From Paenibacillus chondroitinus NBRC 15376 (GTDB lineage: Bacteria > Bacillota > Bacilli > Paenibacillales > NBRC-103111), in NCBI RefSeq assembly GCF_004000765.1, contig NZ_BILW01000002.1, positions 248,001-312,000 on the forward strand: a stretch of DNA of 64,000 nucleotides. Reading direction: 5' to 3'. The translations under genes were made by a program, and so were the position numbers. Each line of letters starts with the position of its first letter. The first letter of the stretch is position 1. A model generated the notes under the pieces. It searched no databases, was not told where the DNA came from, and saw only the letters and a list, made by a program, of their open reading frames with translations. Positions 36,554 through 44,444 of the stretch are shown here, in pieces.

Positions 36554-37111
36554 TTGCCAGGTCATATAAGATGTGTTAGAAAATCATGCAAAATTTGTCG
36601 AACTAAAAAATTCATCTGTAGAAAGAGGAAAGCACCTCCGCTTCAAAAACGACTCGTCACGGATGAAATTTGCGGCAGTATTTCACAAGAAAGCAACGGC
36701 GAAAGCGTGCAATACTGGCGGACGGCCAACACAGGACGCCGCCTGCCATTTGGAACGATTACGGTACGGAACCAGAGTCCGCATTGTACGTTAACGGTTA
36801 AAGCAGATACAACAGGGGACGGGATTTCCGACACCACTTTGTTTACACTTTCGGAGCTGAATCAAACGAAATCCATTACATTAGGAGCTGTCGCAGGCTT
36901 GGAAATAAGCGCTTCAAGTTCAGCAGAGATTAAAAGCGTTGGCCAATACTCTATCACCGCACATTATTTTTATACGATAAAAAAACGTAAGCGTCCTAAG
37001 AAGAAAATAACCGTCGTTAAGCCTCGACCGCAAATCATTTGTGATACCCCGCCTAAAGATGAAATTTATCTAGTAAAAGAAGAAACAGAACAAATCACCT
37101 GTACATCATAA
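36554..37111 (+). CDS. Candidate endospore-appendage (Ena/DUF3992-like) protein with Cys/Lys-rich N-terminus
   Basis: About 185 residues. An AGGAGGTG is 7 nt before TTG at 36554, chosen as start. The first 30 residues are rich in Lys, Arg and Cys (CVRKSCKICRTKK). Then come a Cys (EICGSIS) and a beta-rich domain (FGTITVRNQSPHCTLTVKA, TLFTLSELNQTKSITLG, GQYSITAHYFY). The order of strands (TVxN, a Thr/Leu turn before the SITL strand, closing YSITxxYF) resembles DUF3992 subunits of Bacillus endospore appendages. A C-terminal Lys/Arg and Pro stretch is additional. The similarity is by eye and remote. The next gene encodes a shorter protein of the same kind. Confidence 0.5.
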   Translation: MPGHIRCVRKSCKICRTKKFICRKRKAPPLQKRLVTDEICGSISQESNGESVQYWRTANTGRRLPFGTITVRNQSPHCTLTVKADTTGDGISDTTLFTLSELNQTKSITLGAVAGLEISASSSAEIKSVGQYSITAHYFYTIKKRKRPKKKITVVKPRPQIICDTPPKDEIYLVKEETEQITCTS

Positions 37112-37242
37112 AATTAGTAGGTATATGAACATATTTCTGAATATAGACAAGTTGCTATGTTAGTATCTATACCAATAATAAACCTGTTGCATTAATAGTA
37201 AGGTAATGACTTTCAAAACTCAGACCCGTAGGAGATGATTGT

Positions 37243-37575
37243 ATGCCTTGTCTATGCAACAACAGGGAGTCTTTCAATGACGATATTTGCGGAACGTTTT
37301 TATTGACTGCCGGCATGTCATTAACCGTCTACGCGATTGATTCTTCAGCTCCAGCAATTCCCCCACTGCCAATTAGCGGTTCTGTTATTGTGAGAGCTAT
37401 AAGTGGAGGGAACGTAGATGTGACCGTTCGCAACTCCATTGGAGCGTCAATTGATTCATTTACGGTGCCAGTGGGCAGTACATTTACAAGAACTTACGGC
37501 GACATTGGTTTTGTAGCTCTCCTGAATAACACGTCTTCAGCTGCAGGAGAATACGGTCTTTCTCTTCACTACTAG
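37243..37575 (+). CDS. Candidate endospore-appendage subunit (Ena/DUF3992-like)
   Basis: 110 residues, no signal peptide. N-terminal cysteines (MPCLCNN), then DDICGTFLL, then a jelly-roll-like run of strands: NVDVTVRNSIGASIDSFTVP, VGSTFTRTYGDIGFVAL and AAGEYGLSLHY. B. cereus Ena1-type proteins have the same plan: an N-terminal Cys connector used for inter-subunit disulfides, then VTVxNSxG...xFxVxxGxS, and a closing YxxxxxY strand. A GGAG precedes the ATG. A plus-strand terminator follows at 37618. It probably shares a transcript or regulation with the gene before it. Function is inferred. Confidence 0.55.
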   Translation: MPCLCNNRESFNDDICGTFLLTAGMSLTVYAIDSSAPAIPPLPISGSVIVRAISGGNVDVTVRNSIGASIDSFTVPVGSTFTRTYGDIGFVALLNNTSSAAGEYGLSLHY

Positions 37576-37617
37576 TTTCGCCATACACTTCATCTCTTCG
37601 GATAACTGCGACCAAAA

Positions 37618-37647
37618 ACAAGTTGCCTGGAGGCAGCTTGTTTTTTA
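37618..37647 (+). terminator. Rho-independent terminator after the appendage-like gene
   Basis: CAAGTTGCC pairs with GGCAGCTTG (9 bp, one G-U) around a short loop, followed by TTTTTT. Confidence 0.85.
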
Positions 37648-37690
37648 TGTCAACCTAAAAAGCCATCTCATGCGAACTTTTGAACGATTG

Positions 37691-37699
37691 TGTTATAAT
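37691..37699 (+). promoter_or_regulatory. Extended -10 promoter (TGTTATAAT)
   Basis: A perfect TATAAT at 37694-37699 preceded by TGT (extended -10, TGn), 34 bp before the ATG at 37733. The -35 region is poor, as expected for an extended -10 promoter. Confidence 0.6.
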
Positions 37700-37732
37700 A
37701 AGCCATATCAACTTATTTGGAGGCATTTTGAC

Positions 37733-37909
37733 ATGAAAATTTACGTCATCCTCTCTTTCGACGGCGAAGAAATGGAAAATGTTTATGTAGGCACAGACGA
37801 GGAGAAAGCGCTGTCGTTCACGCCCGCTGATTTCGATAATAGCGAAGCTCTGTTTGTGGAAATTTGGGAAGACGGCGAGAAAACGGATGACTTCCGATTA
37901 GAACAATAA
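37733..37909 (+). CDS. Small acidic protein, unknown function
   Basis: 58 residues beginning MKIYVILSFDGEE, with about one third acidic residues and a YVGTDEEKALSF segment; no recognised domain. The frame is open further upstream, but GGAGG lies 9 nt before ATG 37733 and the promoter lies at 37691-37699. It precedes the 249-residue hypothetical gene by 41 bp on the same strand and is probably co-transcribed with it. Confidence 0.75.
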   Translation: MKIYVILSFDGEEMENVYVGTDEEKALSFTPADFDNSEALFVEIWEDGEKTDDFRLEQ

Positions 37910-37950
37910 AAGAACCTTCTACCATAAATACATAGAAAGGCGGCACGAAC

Positions 37951-38700
37951 ATGGTACATGCATTCACCATTCAGCCCGAAACCTACACAACCTTCGAGGA
38001 TGAAACCGAACAATTGGAGCAGTGTAAGGAATGGGGCTTGCTTTCTGAGAAAGCGGCCAAAACGAAAACCTTTTACTACAAAAACAATGGCATGAACTTG
38101 TCTTGCGACATCGTTGGCCTGGTAGATAAAATGACCGCTGTCATTGCATTCGACAATAAACAGCTGCACTGCATTCACCCCTCCTATCTGAAGGAGATGC
38201 AGGCGGCCAATTACAGCCAAAGATTGACGACTGCTGCAGACGAGACGACTGGAACTGACGCGGCAGAGTCTGAAGCCGAAGCTCCCGTTGCTGTAGAAGA
38301 CAACGCCGCTCCTGTCGAGCAGGAAGCTGAACAAGCGAAAGCTCCGAAAGCAAAGCAGCCGAAAGAAAAAGCACCAAAAAAAGAAAAGGCGCCGAAGCTG
38401 GAGCTGCCTGAAGATAAAGTTAAAATGATCGCTACGGTGCAGGAATTTACAACCGTCCCTAACAACTTCTCCGATAATGATGATGAAGTTATTATTTATG
38501 AGGCTGTTTCCATCACGGATCCCGCTATGGAGATCGGCACAGCTTGGTCCAGTCACAGCAACACGCTCAAAAAGCTGGAGCTTGAAGTCGGAGATACCGT
38601 CACCTTCGAGTGCAAAATCGTAGCCAAGAAGCTTAGCAAGCATCCTGTAGCTTACAAAATCAACAACCCTGCCAAAATGCAAAAGGTAACGGCGGAATAA
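37951..38700 (+). CDS. Hypothetical protein with Ala/Glu/Lys/Pro-rich linker
   Basis: 249 residues in three parts: a folded-looking N-terminal region (1-90, with FYYKNNGMNLSCDIVGLVD), a low-complexity charged linker (about 91-150, repeats of EAP, AKAPKAKQPKEKAP), and a C-terminal beta-rich region (151-249, IATVQEFTTVPNNFSDNDDE and LELEVGDTVTFECKIVAKK) that may be a small barrel. No family recognised. No signal peptide or membrane helix. A GAAAGGCGG precedes the ATG. A terminator follows. Confidence 0.8.
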   Translation: MVHAFTIQPETYTTFEDETEQLEQCKEWGLLSEKAAKTKTFYYKNNGMNLSCDIVGLVDKMTAVIAFDNKQLHCIHPSYLKEMQAANYSQRLTTAADETTGTDAAESEAEAPVAVEDNAAPVEQEAEQAKAPKAKQPKEKAPKKEKAPKLELPEDKVKMIATVQEFTTVPNNFSDNDDEVIIYEAVSITDPAMEIGTAWSSHSNTLKKLELEVGDTVTFECKIVAKKLSKHPVAYKINNPAKMQKVTAE

Positions 38701-38707
38701 GAAGACC

Positions 38708-38755
38708 AAAAAAGCTTAATCCTTCAGCCTCAGCAAGCTGGGATTAAGCTCTTTT
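38708..38755 (+). terminator. Rho-independent terminator
   Basis: AGCTTAATCC pairs with GGATTAAGCT, with an inner AGC-CAGCAA-GCT loop structure, followed by CTTTT. It ends the two-gene unit 37733-38700. Confidence 0.8.
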
Positions 38756-38789
38756 AACGCTGCCGCGGCAGCAGAGGGACGTGCTTCAG

Positions 38790-39665
38790 ATGACGTATAT
38801 TCAGAATCTTAGCTTCAGCGAAAGCCCGCTTTACTTTGCGTACCGCCGGCAAACGATCGGCAACGAACAGTTTCATGGCACGTTTCATGCTCATCAAGGC
38901 GTAGAGATTTTGTTTGTACACGAAGGGCAAGGCACGCTGATTGTGGATCAACAAAGCTATGAGGTTACCGCCGGCATGCTCTGCGTTTTCCAACCCTATC
39001 AGCTGCACCATATCCAAGTGAGTCCCGACACGCCTTTCATCCGCTCGATTGTGCACTTCGAGCCCTATCTCTATGAATCTTATTTTGAGAGATGGCCGAA
39101 GCTGCTTACGTTTTTCAAGCAAATGCACACCAGCAAGCTGCCTGCGCCATGCATTTACCATGTCGGCGAGCCGGAGCCGCTGCTTTCGCTTTTTCCAAGC
39201 CTGGAAGAGAAAATTCCGACGTTAGCCAAGAAAGACGAGCTGGAGGAATTCTCGTTATTCCTCGTTGCTTTTTTCCGAGCTTTGCGGCAAATATGGGAAC
39301 GAAGCGATGTGCAGTTCGACTCCGGCCACAAGCGCCATAAGCATCAGGCCGAGCGCATTCTCGGCTGGCTCGAAGGGCATTACACGGAACCGCTTCGACT
39401 TGAGCACATGGCTAGCGAGCTCCACCTGTCCCCTTACCATCTCTCTCATCTGTTCAAGGAATGTACAGGCAGCAGCATTTCCGATTATGTGACCGCGCGC
39501 AGAATGCAGCAAGCTGTTATGCTTTTAACTTCAACCGAGCAGTCGATCGCACAAATCGCCGAAAATATCGGGATTACGAACAGTTCCTACTTCTGTAAAA
39601 TGTTTAAAAGCCGTATGGGCAGCACGCCCCATCAATTTCGCCTGCAATGGCAGAAGCAGCGCTGA
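38790..39665 (+). CDS. AraC family transcriptional regulator
   Basis: About 291 residues. Cupin sensor (HAHQGVEILFVHEGQG, GMLCVFQPYQLHHIQV) and AraC DNA-binding domain (LRLEHMASELHLSPYHLSHLFK, IGITNSSYFCKMFKSRMG). GTG at 38781 is in frame, but AGAGGG is better placed (11 nt) for the ATG at 38790. It is convergent with the Gfo/Idh/MocA gene, which it may regulate. Confidence 0.9.
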   Translation: MTYIQNLSFSESPLYFAYRRQTIGNEQFHGTFHAHQGVEILFVHEGQGTLIVDQQSYEVTAGMLCVFQPYQLHHIQVSPDTPFIRSIVHFEPYLYESYFERWPKLLTFFKQMHTSKLPAPCIYHVGEPEPLLSLFPSLEEKIPTLAKKDELEEFSLFLVAFFRALRQIWERSDVQFDSGHKRHKHQAERILGWLEGHYTEPLRLEHMASELHLSPYHLSHLFKECTGSSISDYVTARRMQQAVMLLTSTEQSIAQIAENIGITNSSYFCKMFKSRMGSTPHQFRLQWQKQR

Positions 39666-39680
39666 CAGCCATGGCAAGCA

Positions 39681-39714
39681 GCTTCTTATTTGTAGCTGCT
39701 TCTTATTTGTAGCT
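39681..39714. repeat. Perfect 17-bp tandem duplication spanning a stop codon
   Basis: GCTTCTTATTTGTAGCT occurs twice head to tail (39681-39697 and 39698-39714), and a partial third copy GCTTC follows. The second copy contains the end and TAA stop of the dehydrogenase gene (minus strand); the first copy adds a second in-line TAA. With the following GCTGCTT it can also form a stem. Confidence 0.9.
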
Positions 39715-40854
39715 GCTTCCAGTCGAGATGGCAGTCGTTGCAAAATTCTCGATCGACTTATTTTTCTCATAGAAATGGGTTGCATTCGCCTGAACACCTT
39801 CACGGGTATAGAAAGCATCCTCAGGGCCGATCGGGAATTTTACCAATTGTCCAGTGCTCGCCGATTTATAAATAGCTGTAATTAATTCAAGTGTTTGTCT
39901 GCCGCTGCTCCCATCAATTAAGAGAGGCGCTCCTGTCTCAATGGCGGTAAGCACATTATCAATTTGGCCCGCATGGCCTTCATGCACAACGTCTGGCAGG
40001 GCATCATAGAAAGCCTGCAGCTGTGACTCCAATGCTGGGTTCGGCTCAGGGAAACCGTTCGCTTTTGAGTTGGATGCTTTCACCTTCCAAGGTGTGGAGA
40101 CGCGTGCTTTAGCGCCTTGGAAAATCAACTGCTGCTCCTCCCCGTGATGAACAACAGAGGAGGTCAATTGACCGAGCGATCCGTTGGCGTAACGCAGCAT
40201 ACCGATCGAAAGATCCTCCACTTCGGCATTATCATGCGCAACATTGCTCATGAATGCCTGCACTTCACTCGGGCTGCCCATCATCCACAGCAGCGCATCG
40301 ATATGATGCACGGCGTGGTTCAGTGTCGGGCCGCCGCCTTCTTTTTCCCATGTGCCGCGCCACCAGAGATCATAATACGAATGGCCGCGCCACCAGAACG
40401 AATCGACCTGCACGTGCAAAATATTCCCCATGAGTCCGCTTTCCAGGACAGACTTCATTTTCATCATCGGCGTTTTGAACCGATTTTGAGCCACAACGGA
40501 CAACAGCTTGCCTGTGCGCTGCGACACTTCATTCATCGTATCGCACTCTTCGAGCGAAGATGCCATCGGCTTCTCCACCATGACATGCGTGTTAGCCTCC
40601 ATAAATTCAACAGCCAATGAAGCATGCGTATACGGTGGTGTACAAATGGAAACGAGGTCAATCTCCCCCGTGAGCAATTCTTTATAATCCTTGACAGCCT
40701 TGGCATTCAGCCCATGCTGGTCAATACGTTCCTGCGCCTTGTCTACATAGATATCACTAATCGCCACAATTTGGCAGCGCTCCGGAAATTTCAAATAGGC
40801 TTCGATATGTGCGTTCGATATAGCTCCTGCACCAATAATAGCTACTTTGAGCAT
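39703..40854 (-). CDS. Gfo/Idh/MocA family oxidoreductase
   Basis: 383 residues. Rossmann fold VAIIGAGAISNAHIEAY, the EKPMASSLEECD motif near 94-105 with the conserved Lys, and a C-terminal domain with GPTLNHAVHHIDALLWMMG carrying the catalytic-type His. NAD(P)-dependent sugar or cyclitol dehydrogenase; the substrate is unknown. An AAGGAGG precedes the ATG. It stands alone on the minus strand, convergent with the AraC gene. Confidence 0.9.
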   Translation of the reverse strand: MLKVAIIGAGAISNAHIEAYLKFPERCQIVAISDIYVDKAQERIDQHGLNAKAVKDYKELLTGEIDLVSICTPPYTHASLAVEFMEANTHVMVEKPMASSLEECDTMNEVSQRTGKLLSVVAQNRFKTPMMKMKSVLESGLMGNILHVQVDSFWWRGHSYYDLWWRGTWEKEGGGPTLNHAVHHIDALLWMMGSPSEVQAFMSNVAHDNAEVEDLSIGMLRYANGSLGQLTSSVVHHGEEQQLIFQGAKARVSTPWKVKASNSKANGFPEPNPALESQLQAFYDALPDVVHEGHAGQIDNVLTAIETGAPLLIDGSSGRQTLELITAIYKSASTGQLVKFPIGPEDAFYTREGVQANATHFYEKNKSIENFATTAISTGSSYK

Positions 40855-40991
40855 GCTTATTTCCTCCTTCAGCTTATTGGTACAAGCTTACCAATATTCG
40901 CCTGCGAAATGTGCACACATCTTGTGCAAAAATACGACTATTTTGCGGTTGAATAGCAGCCAACAGCCTTCTGATTTAATACAAATGGATA

Positions 40992-41123
40992 AATAACGGT
41001 GGAAGCTCCAGCTAAATCGTCGATGATTGCCCGAAAACTGATACACACGTGAAATTAGCGGATGATTTTCCAGTTATTAGGTTGAAAAATGGATTGTTCG
41101 CATGAAATAACTGGAGTAATCAG
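40992..41123. repeat. Degenerate intergenic repeat array 4 (three units)
   Basis: Three related units in the gap upstream of the dehydrogenase gene. 41061-41079 reads GATGATTTTCCAGTTATTA in forward sense, 41104-41123 in reverse reads TGATTACTCCAGTTATTTCA, and a weaker reverse unit near 40992-41013 ends in the same GTTATTT tail. The tail resembles that of arrays 2 and 3 (YGTTATTT). No gene is seen in 40855-41203 apart from this array and the terminator at 41150. Confidence 0.5.
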
Positions 41124-41149
41124 CGCTTATAACTAACTACATGCAAATC

Positions 41150-41180
41150 AAAAAAAGGCCGCCCTGTAGGCGACCTTTCA
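41150..41180 (-). terminator. Rho-independent terminator after the zinc-ribbon gene
   Basis: On the minus strand AAGGTCGCC pairs with GGCGGCCTT around a 5-nt loop, followed by TTTTTTT. Confidence 0.85.
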
Positions 41181-41203
41181 TGTGACTATTTCCTTTAAAC
41201 GCT

Positions 41204-41374
41204 TCAATGCTTCAGCTTTCTTCTCGCTTCCAATTCCTTTTTCAGTGCATGCTCAACCGATTCAGCCATTAGATCGAATTTCTCAGCAACGGAATAACCG
41301 AGCACCACGCCGCAATGCGTACATTTCTGCAATTGAAGATCTGTCATTTTGAAACAATGTCTACACTTGATCAC
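41204..41374 (-). CDS. Short zinc-ribbon protein
   Basis: 56 residues read from GTG at 41374 (AGGAGG 11 nt upstream) to TGA at 41204. MIKCRHCFKM and KCTHCGVVLGYS give two C-x2-C knuckles, a treble-clef or zinc-ribbon arrangement. The C-terminal half is a charged helix (AESVEHALKKELEARRK). No specific family recognised. It starts 35 bp after the formylglycine-generating enzyme gene on the same strand and is followed by a terminator, so the two probably form an operon. Confidence 0.75.
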   Translation of the reverse strand: MIKCRHCFKMTDLQLQKCTHCGVVLGYSVAEKFDLMAESVEHALKKELEARRKLKH

Positions 41375-41408
41375 AGTAAGCCGAACCTCCTATCGTGAAG
41401 CATCGTCT

Positions 41409-42392
41409 CTATTCAGCATCCGAAGCGCAGCGGAATCCAATATTTCCTGTCGAGCTGTCCGGTGTGTTTTTGCTTCGCGCAGCTACGCGGTACCGGTTGC
41501 AATACGATTTGTGGCACAAATAGGAGCCGCCACGCATCACACGGGCTTGACCGGACGGAGGTCCAACCGGGTTCACTCGTTTGGCTTTCACATGATAATC
41601 CGGGCTGAACCAGTCCGAGCACCACTCCCAAACGTTGCCCGAAACATTATACAATCCGTAGCCATTAGGCTCGAATGCTCGAACCGGCGCTGTGCCTGCA
41701 TAACCGTCGCTAGCGTTATTCTTAATCGGGAATTTCCCCTGCCAAATGTTGCATCTATGCTGTCCTCCCGGCTTCAGTTCATCGCCCCAGGGATAGCGCT
41801 TTTGCACCAAACCGCCTCGAGCGGCATACTCCCATTCGGCTTCAGTAGGAAGACGTTTGCCTGACCATTTGCAATAAGCCAGCGCATCTTGATAGGACAC
41901 GTGGATGACCGGATGATCCCATCTGTCTTCCACATGGGAGTCCGGTCCTTCCGGATGCTGCCAATCGGCACCCTCGACAACCCACCACCACGGCGTTTGC
42001 TGCACGGCGGATTTCACCTTTTGAGCTGTCGCTTCGGAGACAAATAAATGAAAAACAAACGACCAACCAAACGATTCCGCTTCGGTGCGATACCCCGTTT
42101 GATCAACGAATTGCTTAAATTCCGCATTGGTTACCGTACATGGATCTATGTAAAAAGGCTTGATGGTTACCTCACGTACCGGTCCTTCACCATCGGCCGG
42201 GAAACCCTCTTGGTCGTCCGTTCCCATCAGGAACGTGCCTCCCTCCAGATAGATCATACCCGACTTGTCCGAAACTTGACGATCGTTAAGGTCAACCGTT
42301 TGAGCTTGAGCCTGAACAGGTGTCGGAGCGTCGGAGTGAGCTTGTGTAGCTGAATCTCGACTTGCTGAACAACAGGACTTATTAGCTTCCAT
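41409..42392 (-). CDS. Formylglycine-generating enzyme (sulfatase-activating)
   Basis: 327 residues, FGE-sulfatase fold: GGTFLMGTDDQEGFPADGE, TVTNAEFKQFVDQTGY, KRLPTEAEWEYAARGG, GNVWEWCSDWF, and the C-terminal catalytic stretch MRGGSYLCHKSYCNRYRVA with both active-site cysteines (C-x4-C) plus NTPDSSTGNIGFRC. The two cysteines bind Cu(I) and oxidise a Cys of CxPxR or CxAxR motifs in sulfatases to formylglycine. Unlike the many cysteine-less SUMF relatives, this looks like a true FGE. Residues 8-12 are CSASR, itself a CxAxR motif. No sulfatase lies in the window. GGGGGGAG precedes the ATG. Confidence 0.9.
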   Translation of the reverse strand: MEANKSCCSASRDSATQAHSDAPTPVQAQAQTVDLNDRQVSDKSGMIYLEGGTFLMGTDDQEGFPADGEGPVREVTIKPFYIDPCTVTNAEFKQFVDQTGYRTEAESFGWSFVFHLFVSEATAQKVKSAVQQTPWWWVVEGADWQHPEGPDSHVEDRWDHPVIHVSYQDALAYCKWSGKRLPTEAEWEYAARGGLVQKRYPWGDELKPGGQHRCNIWQGKFPIKNNASDGYAGTAPVRAFEPNGYGLYNVSGNVWEWCSDWFSPDYHVKAKRVNPVGPPSGQARVMRGGSYLCHKSYCNRYRVAARSKNTPDSSTGNIGFRCASDAE

Positions 42393-42467
42393 AAAAATCT
42401 CCCCCCCATTTTATCATGAATGCCAAAACAACGTTATAAGACAAGAATATCACCTTCCAGGTAAACA

Positions 42468-42501
42468 AGAAAGGACCATTCGACAATCGTCGACTGGTCC
42501 C
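42468..42501 (-). terminator. Rho-independent terminator of the iol operon
   Basis: On the minus strand GGACCAGTCGA pairs with TCGAATGGTCC (11 bp, one mismatch) around a short loop, followed by TTTCTTG. It lies 8 bp after the lacI-type gene stop. Confidence 0.8.
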
Positions 42502-42508
42502 TGCCTGT

Positions 42509-43519
42509 TTACTTGCTTATCGCTCCGGTAGACTTGCGCACGACGAGCTCCGGTTTAAGCACTTGCTCCGGCTTGGCGTCCGCCTTGTTCGCGAGCTGCG
42601 CGATCACAAGATCAACCGCCAGCTTCCCCATCGCCTCGATCGGCTGGGCGATCGTGGTCAAAGGCGGGTCTGTGACCGAGGCCAAAATCGTATCGTCGAA
42701 ACCGACGATCGATACGTCTTCCGGCACGCGCAGACCCAAAGCTTTGGCCGCTTGCAGCGCGCCAATGGCGAGCAGATCGTTACAGCAGAAGAGCGCCGAA
42801 GGTCGCCCCTCCTGCTGGAGCAGCTCCATCGTTTGGCGCTTGCCGTCGCGAAGCAGATCGTAGCCGCCGGACTTCACCGAGGCTTCCGGCAGTTCGAGCC
42901 CCGCGCCCGCCAGCGCTTCACGGAACCCGCGAATGCGCTCCCGGGAGGAACTGACCTTCAGATGCTCGGCCAACACGGCAATCCGGGTATGTCCGAGCTC
43001 AAGCAAATGCTGCGCTGCTAATTTGCCTCCTTCGAAGTCGCCTACATGCACGGTTTGTACATAGGGACTTGCCATCTCCCTGGCTATGGAAACAATGGGA
43101 ATCGACTTATCGACCAAGGGCGATAAAAGTTCCAAATTGTCCATGCCAGTACCGATGATCATGCCGTCCACGCTTTTTTGCTGCAGCAGCGTTAAATACC
43201 GCTCAATTCGCTCGTCTTCGTTATGCGTTGAGCAAATGACAATGCTATAACCGAGCTTATGTCCTTGATCTTCAACCGCATGCGCGATTTCAGCAAAAAA
43301 AGGATTTGAAATATCGGGGACCAACAGCCCGAGAGTGTATGTCTTTTTGCCGGTCAAAGCCGCAGCAATAACGCTCGGTCGATAATTTAACCGTTCCATC
43401 ACGAGAAAAATTTCGTTGCGGCGCTCCTCGCTGATTTTACCTTTTCCGTTGATTACCTGCGAAACGGCTGCAATCGATACACCGGCTTCACGGGCTACAT
43501 CATATATGGTTGCCTTCAT
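42509..43519 (-). CDS. LacI family transcriptional regulator, probable iol operon repressor
   Basis: 336 residues. The LacI HTH reads TIYDVAREAGVSIAAVSQVINGK with the hinge helix in YRPSVIAAALTGKKTY; the periplasmic-binding-like core follows (LGLLVPDISNPFFAEIA, GFDDTILASVTDPPLTTI). The ATG at 43519 has GGGAG 6 nt upstream; an in-frame ATG at 43549 lacks one. It is the last gene of the iol operon, 84 bp after iolB. Three GC-centred palindromes at the iolD promoter are the obvious operators, which gives autoregulation because the gene is in the same transcript. This differs from B. subtilis, where IolR is DeoR-type. Confidence 0.88.
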   Translation of the reverse strand: MKATIYDVAREAGVSIAAVSQVINGKGKISEERRNEIFLVMERLNYRPSVIAAALTGKKTYTLGLLVPDISNPFFAEIAHAVEDQGHKLGYSIVICSTHNEDERIERYLTLLQQKSVDGMIIGTGMDNLELLSPLVDKSIPIVSIAREMASPYVQTVHVGDFEGGKLAAQHLLELGHTRIAVLAEHLKVSSSRERIRGFREALAGAGLELPEASVKSGGYDLLRDGKRQTMELLQQEGRPSALFCCNDLLAIGALQAAKALGLRVPEDVSIVGFDDTILASVTDPPLTTIAQPIEAMGKLAVDLVIAQLANKADAKPEQVLKPELVVRKSTGAISK

Positions 43520-43602
43520 TTGCTTCTCCCATCGTTGTTTCTTCCACATTAGTCTCTATTATGCTTAGAAGGCATCCAAGTTGCAACCCGGTCGTACAGC
43601 CG

Positions 43603-44421
43603 TTATTCGCGAGGTTTGGTCATGAGCCAAGCATGATCGGGATCATTATGGAACTTCCACGTCCGCGTTGGCCCTGCCATGACGTTCAAGTAATACACTT
43701 CGTACCCAGGCGGCGCACACACCGGATGATAACCTCTCGGCACCAGCACCGTTTGACCGTCACGAACAACGAGCGTCTCATCCAAAGATCGGTCATCCGT
43801 ATACACGCGTTGAATTGCGAAGCCCTGCTCAGGCTGAACATGGAAGTAATAGGTCTCCTCCAGCAGTGACTCATCGGGCAGTGAATCCCGGTCATGCTTA
43901 TGAGGCGGGTAGCTGGACCAATGTCCATCCGGGGTAAAAACCTCAACAACGAGTAAGCTGTCTGCTGACTCCTGTTCGGGGAGGATATTATGAATCCGAC
44001 GCTCGATATTGCCATATCCGCGAGTCTCGATGCCAACCTGCGCCGGTTCAATCAAACGGGCCGGGTAGGTGCCTAAGCAGGGAGCGGCGCAAACCGCCAA
44101 CTCCACGTCCGTTAGAGCTTTAACTTCGTACACGTCGTCATTCGGCACATACACGGAATAAGGGGCGATTTTCTCAAAAACGCTCATCCGTTCCCCGATT
44201 CCTTGCCACGATTGGAGCTTGGTGGACACGTCCGCTTTCCCGCTTAAAAGGACCAGGCAAACTTCATGGCTGCCTGTTTCACGATGCAGAACCTGGCCTT
44301 CCGCCAGCTTGACGACTTGAAACCCTACATACTCCCACCCTGCAGATTCGGGAGTGACGGTAAGGACGACACCCTCTTTATCTGCCTCATGGGCTTTAAC
44401 GATTAGATTGGAATCCGACAT
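43603..44421 (-). CDS. iolB: 5-deoxy-glucuronate isomerase
   Basis: 272 residues, full length for IolB. A bicupin with YPPHKHDRDSLPDESLLEET (metal-binding His and Glu) and PRGYHPVCAPPGYEVYYLN near the C-terminus, and GPTRTWKFHNDPDHAWL just before the end. It converts 5-deoxy-D-glucuronic acid to 2-deoxy-5-keto-D-gluconic acid in the inositol pathway. 23 bp after iolG in the operon. Confidence 0.95.
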   Translation of the reverse strand: MSDSNLIVKAHEADKEGVVLTVTPESAGWEYVGFQVVKLAEGQVLHRETGSHEVCLVLLSGKADVSTKLQSWQGIGERMSVFEKIAPYSVYVPNDDVYEVKALTDVELAVCAAPCLGTYPARLIEPAQVGIETRGYGNIERRIHNILPEQESADSLLVVEVFTPDGHWSSYPPHKHDRDSLPDESLLEETYYFHVQPEQGFAIQRVYTDDRSLDETLVVRDGQTVLVPRGYHPVCAPPGYEVYYLNVMAGPTRTWKFHNDPDHAWLMTKPRE

Positions 44422-44444
44422 GTTATCCCTGCCTCCCTACTGCA

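Noticed and set aside
37783-38709. Long minus-strand open frame of about 308 codons rich in Phe, Arg and Leu
   Set aside because: It is the antisense of the Ala/Glu/Lys/Pro-rich hypothetical gene; the composition is an artefact of low-complexity coding on the other strand and it has no ribosome binding site.
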